Positions 29,633 through 37,896 of a DNA stretch of 64,000 nucleotides are shown here, piece after piece. A program made the translations under genes and the position numbers. Under the pieces are notes generated by a model, which was not told where the DNA came from, searched no databases, and saw nothing but the letters and a program-made list of their open reading frames with translations. This DNA comes from Pedobacter sp. BS3 (GTDB taxonomy: Bacteria > Bacteroidota > Bacteroidia > Sphingobacteriales > Sphingobacteriaceae). Each line of letters opens with the position of its first letter. The first letter of the stretch is position 1. The stretch covers positions 186,001 through 250,000 of the forward strand of contig NZ_VTRT01000004.1 in NCBI RefSeq assembly GCF_008274585.1, read 5' to 3'.

Positions 29633-32458
29633 ATGAGTATACCCCAACTGCTGGAAAGCATATTGCCGCCCGAAAGGATAAAAAGCCGTTTGATAGATAT
29701 TGCTGCTTATGCGCCCGATGCCGGGTTTTATTATATGCAGCCCAAGGCGGTTGTGCGTCCCGTTTCGGAAGATGAAGTGCGGGCGCTTTTTGCGTTTTCG
29801 CATCAGCATAAGGTTCCGTTAACTTTCCGTACGGCAGGAACCAGCCTGTCCGGGCAAGCCATATCCAGCGGTATTCTGGTTGATTTGAGCCAGTTCTGGA
29901 ATCGTATCACTATTGAAAAAGATGGACAGCAGGTGCGGGTTCAGCCGGGCATAACCGGAGCCATTGTTAATGCGCATCTGAAAAAATACCGTAAAAAAAT
30001 CGGCCCCGACCCGGCAAGCATCAATTCGGCCATGATGGGCGGTATATTGTCTAACAATGCCAGCGGCATGTGCTGTAGTGTGAGTAAGAACTCGTATCAT
30101 ACGGTACAATATATTCGTTTTATGCTGCCGGATGGGAACGTTTTTTCTACCGAGAATACTGCGGATTATGCCCGGTTTGAAGCGGAATGTCCCGGGATTT
30201 ATCAGCAGATAATTGCTTTGCGCAACCAGATCATGGCCAGCCCGGAGCTGTATAGCCGCATCCGGAGTAAATACCAGACTAAAAATACGGTTGGCTATTC
30301 GGTAAACGCGTTTATCGATTATGAGCAGCCGCTGGATATTCTTGCCCATTTACTGGTCGGCGCTGAAGGTACGCTTGGTTTTATTTCAGAGGCTGTTATG
30401 CGTACCATTCCCGATTACCCGGTTAAGTCTACGGCCTTACTATATTTCCCGGACATTTATGCCGCATGCCGGGCTATAAAACCGCTTAACGATGCCGGTG
30501 CCGAAGCCGTAGAGCTGATGGACAGGGCTTCATTGCGCTCTATTGAGCATATTGCCGGTGTACCGGATGTTATCAAAACATTACCGGAACAGGCGGCAGC
30601 GCTGCTGGTAGAATTTCAGGGTAATGAATTAGCGGAAGTAAGACAGAAAATAAACAATTTTTTGGCTGTCTCGGCTACGCTTTCGCTATACTTGGAGCCG
30701 GAGTTTACCGAAGACCCGGTGAAGCAGGCTTTTTTGTGGAAAGTCCGTAAAGGGATGTTCCCGGCAGTGGGAGCCGTGCGGGCCAGTGGTACAACGGTTA
30801 TCCTGGAAGATATTGCTTTCCCGGTAGTGCAGTTGGGAGATGCCATATTGGATTTGCAGCAACTGTTCAGGAAATACCGGTACGGTAATGCTATTATTTT
30901 CGGTCATGCCAAAGATGGAAATATCCACTTTGTAGTTACACAAGCGTTTAATACACCTGAAGAAACGGAACGTTACAGTCGCTTTCTGAACGAAGTTGTA
31001 GAGCTTGTTGTAAAGAAATATGATGGCGCTTTGAAGGCTGAGCACGGCACCGGCCGTAACATGGCTCCCTTTGTGGAAACCGAATGGGGTGGTGAGATTT
31101 ATGGTATCATGAAAGCGTTGAAGCAGGTGGTTGACCCTGAAAACCTGCTGAATCCGGGAGTGATTATTAACGAGGATAAGGAAGCGCATATTCATCATCT
31201 TAAGGATTTGCCTCAGGTAGAGGAGGAGGTTGACAAATGTATGGAGTGCGGTTTTTGCGAGCATCGTTGTCCCAGCCGGAATATCACCCTTACACCGCGT
31301 CAGCGTATTGTTATACGCCGCTCGTTGGTTACCCTGAAAAACGAAGGTAAAACCGCACAATACAAAGAGCTTTTGCATCAGTACCAGTACGATGGCATGG
31401 ATACCTGTGCGGTAGACGGTTTATGCGCCATTGCCTGTCCGGTAGATATTAATACAGGCAAGCTGATTAAGCGTCTGCGTCGCGAGAACCATAACGAATG
31501 GGCCAACCGGTTCGCTCTTGTGCTTGCCAGGAATTTTAAGCTGGTTGCATTTTCGGTGAAAACGGGTTTGCGTGCCGGCGTACTTCTTAACCGGGTGTTC
31601 GGGCAAAATACGATGCATAACCTGACAAAAGCGCTCAAAAAGCTGATTCCGGCTGTGCCTTTGTGGTCGAACCAGCTAAAACCTGCGGACAGTATTTCGG
31701 CATATAAAGCATTGCCCGGAGCTTTTAATACGGATACGGCAGTGGTTTACTTCCCTACCTGCATTTCACGTGTGATGGGCGCTTCTGTGGAAGGAAAGAA
31801 AAGCATTGCGGAAACGTTTATGAGCGTTTCGGCTAAAGCTGGTATTCCTTTTTTGATTCACCCGGATATTGGCGGAAGCTGCTGCGGTCAGCCTTTTTCG
31901 TCTAAAGGTTTCGGTCCGGCCTTTCAATATACGGCTAACGAAACGGTGGGCAAACTCTGGCAATGGACGAATGGGGGTAAGCTGCCGGTTGTGCTTGATA
32001 TTACATCGTGCACACATACCTTACAGGATTGCCGCCCGGTACTTACCGATGAAAATAAACAGCGATTTGACCAATTAACCATCATAGACAGTGTGGATTA
32101 CCTGTCTGATTATGTGCTGCCCAAAGTACAGGTATCAAAGAAGCAGAAACGTGTGGTGCTGCATCCGGTGTGTTCATTGCAGCACATGAACCTGGAGAAC
32201 AGGTTTGTAGCGATAGCCCGTCAGCTGGCCGAAGATGTTACCGTGCCCATGCATGCGGGTTGCTGCGGTATGGCCGGTGACCGGGGATTTCTGTTCCCGG
32301 AATTAACGCAATCTGCTACTTTACCCGAAGCCATGGAAGTTAAACAGTGCAGTTATGATGGCTATTATTCGTCTGCCAAAACCTGTGAAATGGCCATGTC
32401 TGATGCGGTGGGCAAAAACTACGAGTCTATTGTGTATCTGCTGGATGAGTGTTTGTAG
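29633..32458 (+). CDS. FAD-linked oxidase fused to Fe-S (GlcD-GlcF/D-lactate dehydrogenase-like)
   Basis: 941 residues. The N-terminal FAD-binding PCMH domain (VPLTFRTAGTSLSGQAIS, MMGGILSNNASGMCC) and FAD-oxidase C domain (HAKDGNIHFVV, AEHGTGRNMAPFVE, LNPGVIIN) reach about residue 520. A ferredoxin domain then has CMECGFCEHRCPSR and CAVDGLCAIACPVD for two 4Fe-4S clusters. The C-terminal part carries two CCG motifs (GSCCGQPF, AGCCGMAGD) as in GlcF/heterodisulfide reductases. This layout fits D-lactate or D-2-hydroxy acid dehydrogenases feeding the quinone pool. The hydroxy acid substrate is not determined by the sequence. Confidence 0.9.
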   Translation: MSIPQLLESILPPERIKSRLIDIAAYAPDAGFYYMQPKAVVRPVSEDEVRALFAFSHQHKVPLTFRTAGTSLSGQAISSGILVDLSQFWNRITIEKDGQQVRVQPGITGAIVNAHLKKYRKKIGPDPASINSAMMGGILSNNASGMCCSVSKNSYHTVQYIRFMLPDGNVFSTENTADYARFEAECPGIYQQIIALRNQIMASPELYSRIRSKYQTKNTVGYSVNAFIDYEQPLDILAHLLVGAEGTLGFISEAVMRTIPDYPVKSTALLYFPDIYAACRAIKPLNDAGAEAVELMDRASLRSIEHIAGVPDVIKTLPEQAAALLVEFQGNELAEVRQKINNFLAVSATLSLYLEPEFTEDPVKQAFLWKVRKGMFPAVGAVRASGTTVILEDIAFPVVQLGDAILDLQQLFRKYRYGNAIIFGHAKDGNIHFVVTQAFNTPEETERYSRFLNEVVELVVKKYDGALKAEHGTGRNMAPFVETEWGGEIYGIMKALKQVVDPENLLNPGVIINEDKEAHIHHLKDLPQVEEEVDKCMECGFCEHRCPSRNITLTPRQRIVIRRSLVTLKNEGKTAQYKELLHQYQYDGMDTCAVDGLCAIACPVDINTGKLIKRLRRENHNEWANRFALVLARNFKLVAFSVKTGLRAGVLLNRVFGQNTMHNLTKALKKLIPAVPLWSNQLKPADSISAYKALPGAFNTDTAVVYFPTCISRVMGASVEGKKSIAETFMSVSAKAGIPFLIHPDIGGSCCGQPFSSKGFGPAFQYTANETVGKLWQWTNGGKLPVVLDITSCTHTLQDCRPVLTDENKQRFDQLTIIDSVDYLSDYVLPKVQVSKKQKRVVLHPVCSLQHMNLENRFVAIARQLAEDVTVPMHAGCCGMAGDRGFLFPELTQSATLPEAMEVKQCSYDGYYSSAKTCEMAMSDAVGKNYESIVYLLDECL

Positions 32459-32510
32459 TGCCTAAGTTAAAAGTAAAAAGTAAAAACCCGGCACAGGCTC
32501 GCCGGAATCT

Positions 32511-32555
32511 GGCTTAAGTTTTAGTGTGGATTGTGTGTTGCGCCTAACTTAAGCC
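32511..32555. repeat. REP-like hairpin, copy B (downstream of the RAYT remnant)
   Basis: GGCTTAAGTT / AACTTAAGCC arms with a 25-bp interior. In the same orientation as the RAYT gene it reads GGCTTAAGTTAG...CTAAAACTTAAGCC, like copy A. It lies 26 bp past the RAYT C-terminal remnant. Confidence 0.75.
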
Positions 32556-32581
32556 TTCAAATAGCATGAAGTTTATCAACT

Positions 32582-32887
32582 TCAATATAAAAATTCAATA
32601 TCTATTTTTCCCTTACTGCCTGCGTGGTCAATGGCGCTGCTGTAGCAATAATGTTCCGGTGCATATACCAGGCCTTCTTTTACCGGATTGGCATGAATAT
32701 ATTCCAGCCGTTGCCTTGCCATTTCCGGCGTGCTTAGTTGTATAGGCCGGTTATCCTGTTGCCAGAGCTGGAAGTCTTTATTCTTCGGGTTCCTTTTGCC
32801 AGCCGTATCCATAGCATCTGAAGGCTTTGCGAAGTGGCAAACTTTTATATGAGCTTTCAATCGAAGCTCTTTGTCTTCATTCCACAA
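32582..32887 (-). pseudogene. REP-associated tyrosine transposase (RAYT), C-terminal remnant
   Basis: The last 75 or so residues (KRNPKNKDFQLWQQDNRPIQ, then RLEYIHANPVKEGLVY, YCYSSAIDHAG) match the C-terminus of Bacteroidota RAYT/IS200-like proteins (Y1_Tnp). The first 25 or so open codons are not recognisably RAYT. The HUH histidine motif and catalytic tyrosine region are absent. The N-terminal portion lies about 2.6 kb away at 35495-35620 on the same strand, with a restriction-modification cassette between them. Confidence 0.82.
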
Positions 32888-32928
32888 AATTCTTCTTGCT
32901 ATATACTAACACCCCCATCGGTAGGATT

Positions 32929-33870
32929 TTATTTTACTACAAATATGATATCCGTTAAAGCTGTAAATATTTGCGATTTTCCTTTGTAGCCAAACATAAC
33001 TTTCAAGTCGTCGATTTTTTTGTTCTTGAAATTGTCTAAATAGTTCATAATTGTTGGCTTCAAAAGCTCAAGATTTCTTTTCAGCTTCCAGGAATTGTTA
33101 AAGTTGTCTGTATCAACAAGCACAAGGAACAAACGGTTTTCTGAACCGAAACGCATTTCGCCCTGATTTTCGTAAAGCCATTTTGCCAATATTTTTGGGT
33201 TGTCTTGCACTTCTTTCAGAATCTCAAGTTTCTCGTTTTTCAACGTCGTCAAAATGCTATTACAAAACTCGTCATTCTTATCCTTCATCTTTTCAACAAT
33301 TTCATAAAAGATGTCCGTGTCTTTCGCTTTTTTATCAAACGTTATTTTTGCTTCTGTCGCTTTACTTTTCAGAAAAGTAAGTTCAACAGGCAATCCTCTT
33401 TCTTTCCGTTTAAACTTAATGTATTCGGCAGGTAAATACGTTACTTTCAAATCAAAAGGAACATTGCTGATGAAGAAATCAACGCTTTTGATTTGTCCGA
33501 CTGTTGGCAAAACCGTTGGGTGCGATTTGAAGATATGTTCAATCAAAATACTGCTCCAATGGTTATACCAGCTATTTAAAACATATCCCTGAACAGCAAC
33601 GTGAATTTCCGTTTCAAACTTTGAAACGAGTGTGTCGTAAGATTTATGAACTTTTACGTAGCGACTTACCAAATACTTATCCAATGAGTTTTGATAGTCG
33701 CCACCCCAATCAAAGTTTTTCAACTTATACAATTCCGAAACCAATTGCTCGGTATTGAGTTTTGAAGCCTGGATTTTGTTTTTCTCTTGGATGTAAGCAT
33801 TTAAAAGCTGGTGAGAATTACCTGCATTTTCACAAAGCAAATCAAAGAGCTCAATAAACTGTTTTTCCAA
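32929..33870 (-). CDS. Type II restriction endonuclease (PD-(D/E)XK-like)
   Basis: 313 residues. A central segment SVDFFISNVPFDLKVTYLP has the D...DxK spacing of a PD-(D/E)XK nuclease core (Asp in VDF, then Asp-Leu-Lys). The N-terminal third is helical and the C-terminal end (ALTDIIFVVK) is hydrophobic. The assignment rests on this motif and its position as the last gene of an operon with an adenine methyltransferase. Base composition is clearly more AT-rich than the flanks. It starts 6 bp after the 52-residue ORF. Recognition site unknown; expected to match that of the adjacent methyltransferase. Confidence 0.78.
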   Translation of the reverse strand: MEKQFIELFDLLCENAGNSHQLLNAYIQEKNKIQASKLNTEQLVSELYKLKNFDWGGDYQNSLDKYLVSRYVKVHKSYDTLVSKFETEIHVAVQGYVLNSWYNHWSSILIEHIFKSHPTVLPTVGQIKSVDFFISNVPFDLKVTYLPAEYIKFKRKERGLPVELTFLKSKATEAKITFDKKAKDTDIFYEIVEKMKDKNDEFCNSILTTLKNEKLEILKEVQDNPKILAKWLYENQGEMRFGSENRLFLVLVDTDNFNNSWKLKRNLELLKPTIMNYLDNFKNKKIDDLKVMFGYKGKSQIFTALTDIIFVVK

Positions 33871-33876
33871 AGCAGT

Positions 33877-34035
33877 TTATTTGAGTGTGATATTATTTTG
33901 TAAAACAAACTCCGCTATTAATTCTTTACGAATAATTGATTTTGCTTTCAGCCACAATAAGCCAATATTGTCTGTGCTAAATTCTTCAAGTTGTTCACTT
34001 TCGTGCAGTCGCTTCCAATAATTAAAATCTTTCAT
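33877..34035 (-). CDS. 52-residue protein between methyltransferase and endonuclease
   Basis: ATG at 34035 lies inside the end of the methyltransferase gene (14-bp overlap), and the stop is 6 bp before the endonuclease start. It begins MKDFNYWKRLHESEQLEEF and is mostly helical and charged. No family recognised. The overlap implies translational coupling, so it is probably expressed; it could be a small regulatory or accessory subunit of the restriction-modification system, or a linker that couples nuclease translation to the methyltransferase. Confidence 0.55.
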   Translation of the reverse strand: MKDFNYWKRLHESEQLEEFSTDNIGLLWLKAKSIIRKELIAEFVLQNNITLK

Positions 34036-35128
34036 TCACGGCTTCTTGTTCTGTTGTTGGGATAAAGTGTTTTTTCTTCGGTTTGCACACAAATAAAACT
34101 TCATGACTTCCGGCCACACTTCCCTTACCACCTCTGCCATTGTGATACGCTTTTGCTTCAATGGTTACTGCCCTGTATTTTGAAATTATCTTTGATAATG
34201 CTTCCACACTCGGATAACTTCTGTCGTTGTAGCTGATTAACCAATGCGGAATTTCCTGCGAATACTCAAATAGTTTTTCAAACGATGAAATAACATCACG
34301 TTTTTTGTCAAAGCCACTGAAACGTTGCGGTTCGTAACGTTTAATTCCGTTGACAAATTCTTTGTCTTTCCAATATTCCGTAAAGGTTTCCAGCAAATGA
34401 TAGAAACTTTGATAATCAGCGTGGCTGTCGCAATAAGGCGGGTCAAAATATGCCAGATCAACGTTTTCAAGTGTCGGCAACAAATCAAGAATATTTTGAT
34501 TGTAGCTTCGGTTGTCTTGCTTGTTGTCAAACACCGCATCATTGTATTTTGGCAATAAATCTTCAAAAATTTCTTTGATTGGTCTTATCAAACTTCTGTT
34601 GCGTTTAATGCGTTCGGGGTCGCTTGCGTATTTCAACGCTTGTGTATGTCCGAAATGCCCCATTGTTACTTTTCGTGTCATACTTCTGTTAATGATCGCG
34701 TAAGCCAGCGCCTGTTTGTGTAGCGTGCTCAACAAAGGAATGTTTGCCCGGAAATTGTCTAAAAACTCCGTTTCGGTTTCTTCAAAAAACACGTTTGTAA
34801 AAACGGATTTCATCAGTTGAAAAACTTCTTTATTTTTTGCAGATTGAAACAAAACTTCTAAATCTTCTTTTGTAATTTTTTCGCTTCTGTTTTCAACCAA
34901 TGCCAAACCAATTTGATTATTGAAATTCAAAAAGTCGTTTGTAATGGTTTGTAATCCCATTTGTTTAAATAAAAACGCAACCGACTGCGAACCTGCGAAA
35001 GCGTCCAAAGCCACATTTACATTTTCGGGAACAAACTTTTTAATCCATGCCAAATGCATGTGCTTTGCTCCCAAATATTGCGGTTCTGGAAATTTATGAT
35101 TGAAATATGTGTATTCTTCAAATAGCAT
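34022..35128 (-). CDS. D12-class DNA adenine N6-methyltransferase
   Basis: 368 residues from the ATG at 35128 (an upstream TTG two codons earlier is less likely). It shows the D12/Dam-type order: motif X QYLGAKHMHLAW, the SAM-binding motif I DAFAGSQSVAF, ITNDF, and the catalytic motif IV LAYFDPPYCDS. It methylates adenine, presumably at the same site cut by the downstream endonuclease. Dam relatives often use GATC, but the target recognition region here is not informative. The gene lies 38 bp after the KTSC gene in a four-gene minus-strand operon. Confidence 0.92.
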   Translation of the reverse strand: MLFEEYTYFNHKFPEPQYLGAKHMHLAWIKKFVPENVNVALDAFAGSQSVAFLFKQMGLQTITNDFLNFNNQIGLALVENRSEKITKEDLEVLFQSAKNKEVFQLMKSVFTNVFFEETETEFLDNFRANIPLLSTLHKQALAYAIINRSMTRKVTMGHFGHTQALKYASDPERIKRNRSLIRPIKEIFEDLLPKYNDAVFDNKQDNRSYNQNILDLLPTLENVDLAYFDPPYCDSHADYQSFYHLLETFTEYWKDKEFVNGIKRYEPQRFSGFDKKRDVISSFEKLFEYSQEIPHWLISYNDRSYPSVEALSKIISKYRAVTIEAKAYHNGRGGKGSVAGSHEVLFVCKPKKKHFIPTTEQEAVNERF

Positions 35129-35166
35129 TGTCAAGAATTTGTTTATCCAACTTGAGATTCGGAATA

Positions 35167-35355
35167 TTATCCTCTAATGTTAGCGTTAAAATACTTTCCA
35201 ATTGGATCGGCATTTCGCATATCATAATAAATACTTTTAGGAACGTCGTAATACTGCCAAACAGCACTACTATTGAACTCGACTTCCAATGTTGAAGTGT
35301 TGGAATCGTAACACAAACTTCTTATTATACTTGACTGAACGCTTTCTTTTTCCAT
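35167..35355 (-). CDS. KTSC-domain small protein
   Basis: 62 residues: VQSSIIRSLCYDSNTSTLEV, VWQYYDVPKSIYYDM, ADPIGKYFNANIRG, the full pattern of the KTSC domain (named from the C-terminus of some lysyl-tRNA synthetases; nucleic-acid binding suspected). It is the first gene of the restriction-modification operon and has a GAGAA ribosome binding site right before its ATG. By position it could play the part of a controller protein, though it is not a helix-turn-helix C protein. Confidence 0.85.
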   Translation of the reverse strand: MEKESVQSSIIRSLCYDSNTSTLEVEFNSSAVWQYYDVPKSIYYDMRNADPIGKYFNANIRG

Positions 35356-35494
35356 TTCTCACAGTTTTTACATTGTATCGCTTAAGTCATTCTTTTGGAT
35401 GGACTATATGTGTCAAAAATGCAAAACAAATCCTCAAGTCGTTTTGAATGTTTCAATGAAGTTTTCAACATGTTAAGAAACCGTCAAGTTTCTA

Positions 35495-35620
35495 TTATGA
35501 AACATTACTCATGATAATATCTTTATACTCAGGTCTGCTCAAGGCGTCAACCCATTGCACCGTTGCAAAGGTTATAAAATGTATATCCTGATGGTCTGAT
35601 ATTTTATATTTTGAGGACAA
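35495..35620 (-). pseudogene. RAYT transposase, N-terminal remnant
   Basis: 41 codons from a TTG at 35620: SSKYKISDHQDIHFITFATV, then QWVDALSRPEYKDII, which is the conserved start of Bacteroidota RAYT proteins. It ends in two consecutive stops after MSNVS, where the homology stops. With the C-terminal piece at 32582-32887 it marks a RAYT gene interrupted by the restriction-modification cassette, with about 70 central residues missing. The interval 35356-35494 between it and the KTSC start should hold the cassette promoter, but no clear consensus was seen. Confidence 0.82.
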
Positions 35621-35669
35621 TTGGTTTTGTTTTGTGGAAAGAAAGTTACTAAAACTTTCTTGTATAACA

Positions 35670-35714
35670 GGCTTAAGTTGGGCCCGCCACAGACCCCTCA
35701 CTGAAACTTAAGCC
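35670..35714. repeat. REP-like hairpin, copy C (upstream of the RAYT remnant)
   Basis: GGCTTAAGTT, a 25-bp interior, AACTTAAGCC. It lies 50 bp upstream of the RAYT N-terminal remnant, mirroring copy B downstream of the C-terminal remnant. RAYT genes are typically bracketed by the REPs they act on. Confidence 0.75.
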
Positions 35715-35748
35715 AGGTAAATGCCAGATAAATGGTTTGTAGGGTGAA

Positions 35749-35780
35749 CTTGTTTCGCTGCCATAATCGCCTTACATTTG
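35749..35780 (+). promoter_or_regulatory. Promoter of the thioredoxin-like lipoprotein gene
   Basis: CTTG, 20 bp, TACATTTG: an exact TAnnTTTG box and a one-mismatch upstream box, 22 bp before the ATG at 35802, implying a short leader. Confidence 0.5.
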
Positions 35781-35801
35781 TTTGCATTAGTATCGATTTC
35801 T

Positions 35802-36314
35802 ATGAGTTGTAAACGATTATTATCTTCAGCAGTTGTTGCGTTTATTTTACTGGCTTCGTGTCAGCGGGTAAAATCCCAGCAAAATAACCAGACACAGCCT
35901 GCTACCATGCCCGAATTTTTGTTCTCGAAAATGGATGGTGCTCCTTTCCGTAAAGAAAATATCGCGACCGATAAAAGCAACCTGATTATATTTTTCGATG
36001 CCAGTTGTGAGCACTGCCAGCGTGAAGTGTCGGCTATCAATAAAAATCTTTCTTCGTTTAAGCATGTGAATTTTTACATGGTTTCGCTGGATGAACGTCC
36101 CGAGATGATCAAATTTATGGAGAAGTATGGCCCCGAACTTTACCGGCGAAAGAATGTAACATTGTTATGGGATAAAAACCGCATATTCATTCCAACGTTT
36201 ATGCCTACACGATACCCGGCCATGTACCTGTATTCTAAAAATAAAGAGCTCATTAAATACTGGGGTGGCGATAAAGACATGAAAGAGCTGATTGCCACAG
36301 TGAACGGGCGGTAA
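35802..36314 (+). CDS. Thioredoxin-like (TlpA/redoxin) lipoprotein
   Basis: 170 residues from the ATG at 35802. A lipoprotein signal peptide (SAVVAFILLASCQ) is followed by a thioredoxin fold with the CxxC site in FFDASCEHCQREVSAI and the cis-Pro region TRYPAMYLYSKNKELIKYW. It is a periplasmic thiol-disulfide reductase of the TlpA class, as often found in Bacteroidota. The next gene starts 17 bp downstream and is probably co-transcribed. Confidence 0.85.
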   Translation: MSCKRLLSSAVVAFILLASCQRVKSQQNNQTQPATMPEFLFSKMDGAPFRKENIATDKSNLIIFFDASCEHCQREVSAINKNLSSFKHVNFYMVSLDERPEMIKFMEKYGPELYRRKNVTLLWDKNRIFIPTFMPTRYPAMYLYSKNKELIKYWGGDKDMKELIATVNGR

Positions 36315-36331
36315 AACTTTAAATTAAGCAG

Positions 36332-36940
36332 ATGCGGATCAGATTAGGTATTATTTTATTTTTAGTTGCAGGAGCGCTTGTAAATTCCTGCTACGCACAG
36401 GATTTTTCTAAAGCAATTATTAAGCTATCGGGCTCGTATACAAACCTGAAAAGCATCACGCTGTTATTTGATGATGCTTCCATAAAGTTAGATGGGGATG
36501 GGAATATATCATCTTTTAACCTATTGAATAAAGGTGAGACTGGTTTTAACGGGGAGAGCATTATGTATTATGACCAGTTTGCAAACAGGAGTAAAATTGG
36601 CAAGCTGAAATCGGTGAATAGTGTAAATATAGATTATTACGATATTTTTGACGGTGACGACCTTGATGGCAAGGTAAAATCAGTAGGTAATACGGTCATT
36701 AAATATTATGACCGGTTCGACAGAAAAGAGGATCTTGGGAAGATCAAGTCGTTAGGCAATGTGAATATTACATATTACGATCAGTTTGAGCTTAGCGAAA
36801 GAACAGGGAAACTGAAAACCATTGGTAACACAACTATTGATTACTATGATCGTTTTGATATTGACCGGAGGCCCGGGCGTGTTAAATCAATAGAGGGTAA
36901 AACGGATGGCGTTGTTATTATTGCCGGAAATATGTTGTAG
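36332..36940 (+). CDS. Secreted protein with five 23-residue YYDxF repeats
   Basis: 202 residues. A signal peptide (RIRLGIILFLVAGALVNSCYAQ) is followed, from residue 79, by five tandem repeats of exactly 23 residues with the pattern YYDxF.....xGKxKSxGNxxI (for example YYDRFDRKEDLGKIKSLGN). The regularity suggests a stacked beta-solenoid or beta-hairpin structure. Family not recognised. The DNA of the repeats has diverged, so the array is old or under selection. It is the second gene after the thioredoxin-like lipoprotein; its function is unknown. Confidence 0.75.
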   Translation: MRIRLGIILFLVAGALVNSCYAQDFSKAIIKLSGSYTNLKSITLLFDDASIKLDGDGNISSFNLLNKGETGFNGESIMYYDQFANRSKIGKLKSVNSVNIDYYDIFDGDDLDGKVKSVGNTVIKYYDRFDRKEDLGKIKSLGNVNITYYDQFELSERTGKLKTIGNTTIDYYDRFDIDRRPGRVKSIEGKTDGVVIIAGNML

Positions 36941-37086
36941 TAACAGGGATGTGTATCACGTCTGGATCACTTTATAAGTAAAGTATTCGGGTTAAGCTCT
37001 GTTTATCCGGTTGGAACGTAAGTCGTATACGTCCCCAACATCGTCTGTCATGTAACCTATTTGAATATTAATCTTCAATTTTATAC

Positions 37087-37458
37087 ATGCGAGCATTATT
37101 TACCGTCGCCCTGCTATTGGTATCCAACACATTTATGACCCTGGCCTGGTACGGCCACCTGAAATTTAAGGATATGGACTGGAGCCGAAGCCTGGGGCTG
37201 GTCGCCATTATTTTGATCAGCTGGGCCATCGCTTTCTTTGAATATGTGTTCCAGGTTCCGGCCAACCGGTTCGGGTTTAAAGAAAATGGCGGGCCGTTTA
37301 ACCTCCTGCAGCTTAAAGTATTGCAGGAAGCCATTTCCATTACCGTGTTCCTGATCTTTACTGTGCTGGTTTTTAAAACCGAAAAGATCGCCTGGAATCA
37401 CCTGGTAGGCTTTACACTGATCATCCTGGCGGTGTTTTTTATTTTTAAGAAGTGGTGA
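37087..37458 (+). CDS. DUF486 (DMT-like) small membrane protein
   Basis: 123 residues with four hydrophobic helices: one from residue 4, one near SLGLVAIILISWAIAFFEYV, one near ISITVFLIFTVLVF and one near LVGFTLIILAVFFIF. The FEYVFQVPANRFGF segment is a hallmark of DUF486, a family related to small drug/metabolite transporters. Substrate unknown. The gap that follows (37459-37738) has no ORF; the MITE at 37739 fills its end. Confidence 0.88.
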   Translation: MRALFTVALLLVSNTFMTLAWYGHLKFKDMDWSRSLGLVAIILISWAIAFFEYVFQVPANRFGFKENGGPFNLLQLKVLQEAISITVFLIFTVLVFKTEKIAWNHLVGFTLIILAVFFIFKKW

Positions 37459-37738
37459 AAAAAGTTGAAAGGGTGTTAAGCTGAAGCGATCTTAGTAAAT
37501 TTTATCCTGATTTTCTTCGATCTGTTCCTGGTGAGTGAGCAGGGAGTGAGTTGTATGTGCCTTGTTTTATCCTACCTTGAATAGATTTTCATAAAAGTGA
37601 TTTTTCTGGCAGGGCTCATTGCCTGGTGGGGATGGGTGGTAATTTTTATACTATCCACAGTTACTTAGAGATAAGAAAATAGCAACTATCCTGATTGTCA
37701 AAAACTGTTATATTTAGTTTCGGGAGATTAATTTTATC

Positions 37739-37879
37739 TTAGAAGCTGTTAAAAATGAAAAAGATAAGTTATACGGCGCTGCTGGTGGTGACAGCAGCGG
37801 CAGGAAGCTATGGACGGTGTCTTCACCGTCCATTAATTAAACCTGTAAAACCTTTATATAAAACTTAACAGCTTCTTAG
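37739..37879 (+). repeat. MITE-like palindromic element, copy 2
   Basis: About 141 bp with terminal inverted repeats (TTAGAAGCTGTTAA / TTAACAGCTTCTTA). It contains the hairpin CGCTGCTG...CAGCAGCG and a perfect 10-bp-arm hairpin at 37810-37833 (ATGGACGGTG tctt CACCGTCCAT), as in copy 1 at 286-431 in reverse orientation. One strand is open for 37 codons (37755-37868; begins MKKISYTALLVVTAAAGSYG, signal-peptide-like), but copy 1 reads differently, so this is probably not a gene. It lies 17 bp before the PUL regulator and may carry its promoter. Confidence 0.78.
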
Positions 37880-37896
37880 AGCATTGTAAATTAACC

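Noticed and set aside
35128-35134. Earlier TTG start for the methyltransferase
   Set aside because: The ATG two codons downstream is the more usual start and no conserved residues lie before it.
37755-37868. 37-codon signal-peptide-like frame in MITE copy 2
   Set aside because: The same stretch in copy 1 reads in a different frame with a different C-terminus, so coding is not conserved between copies.
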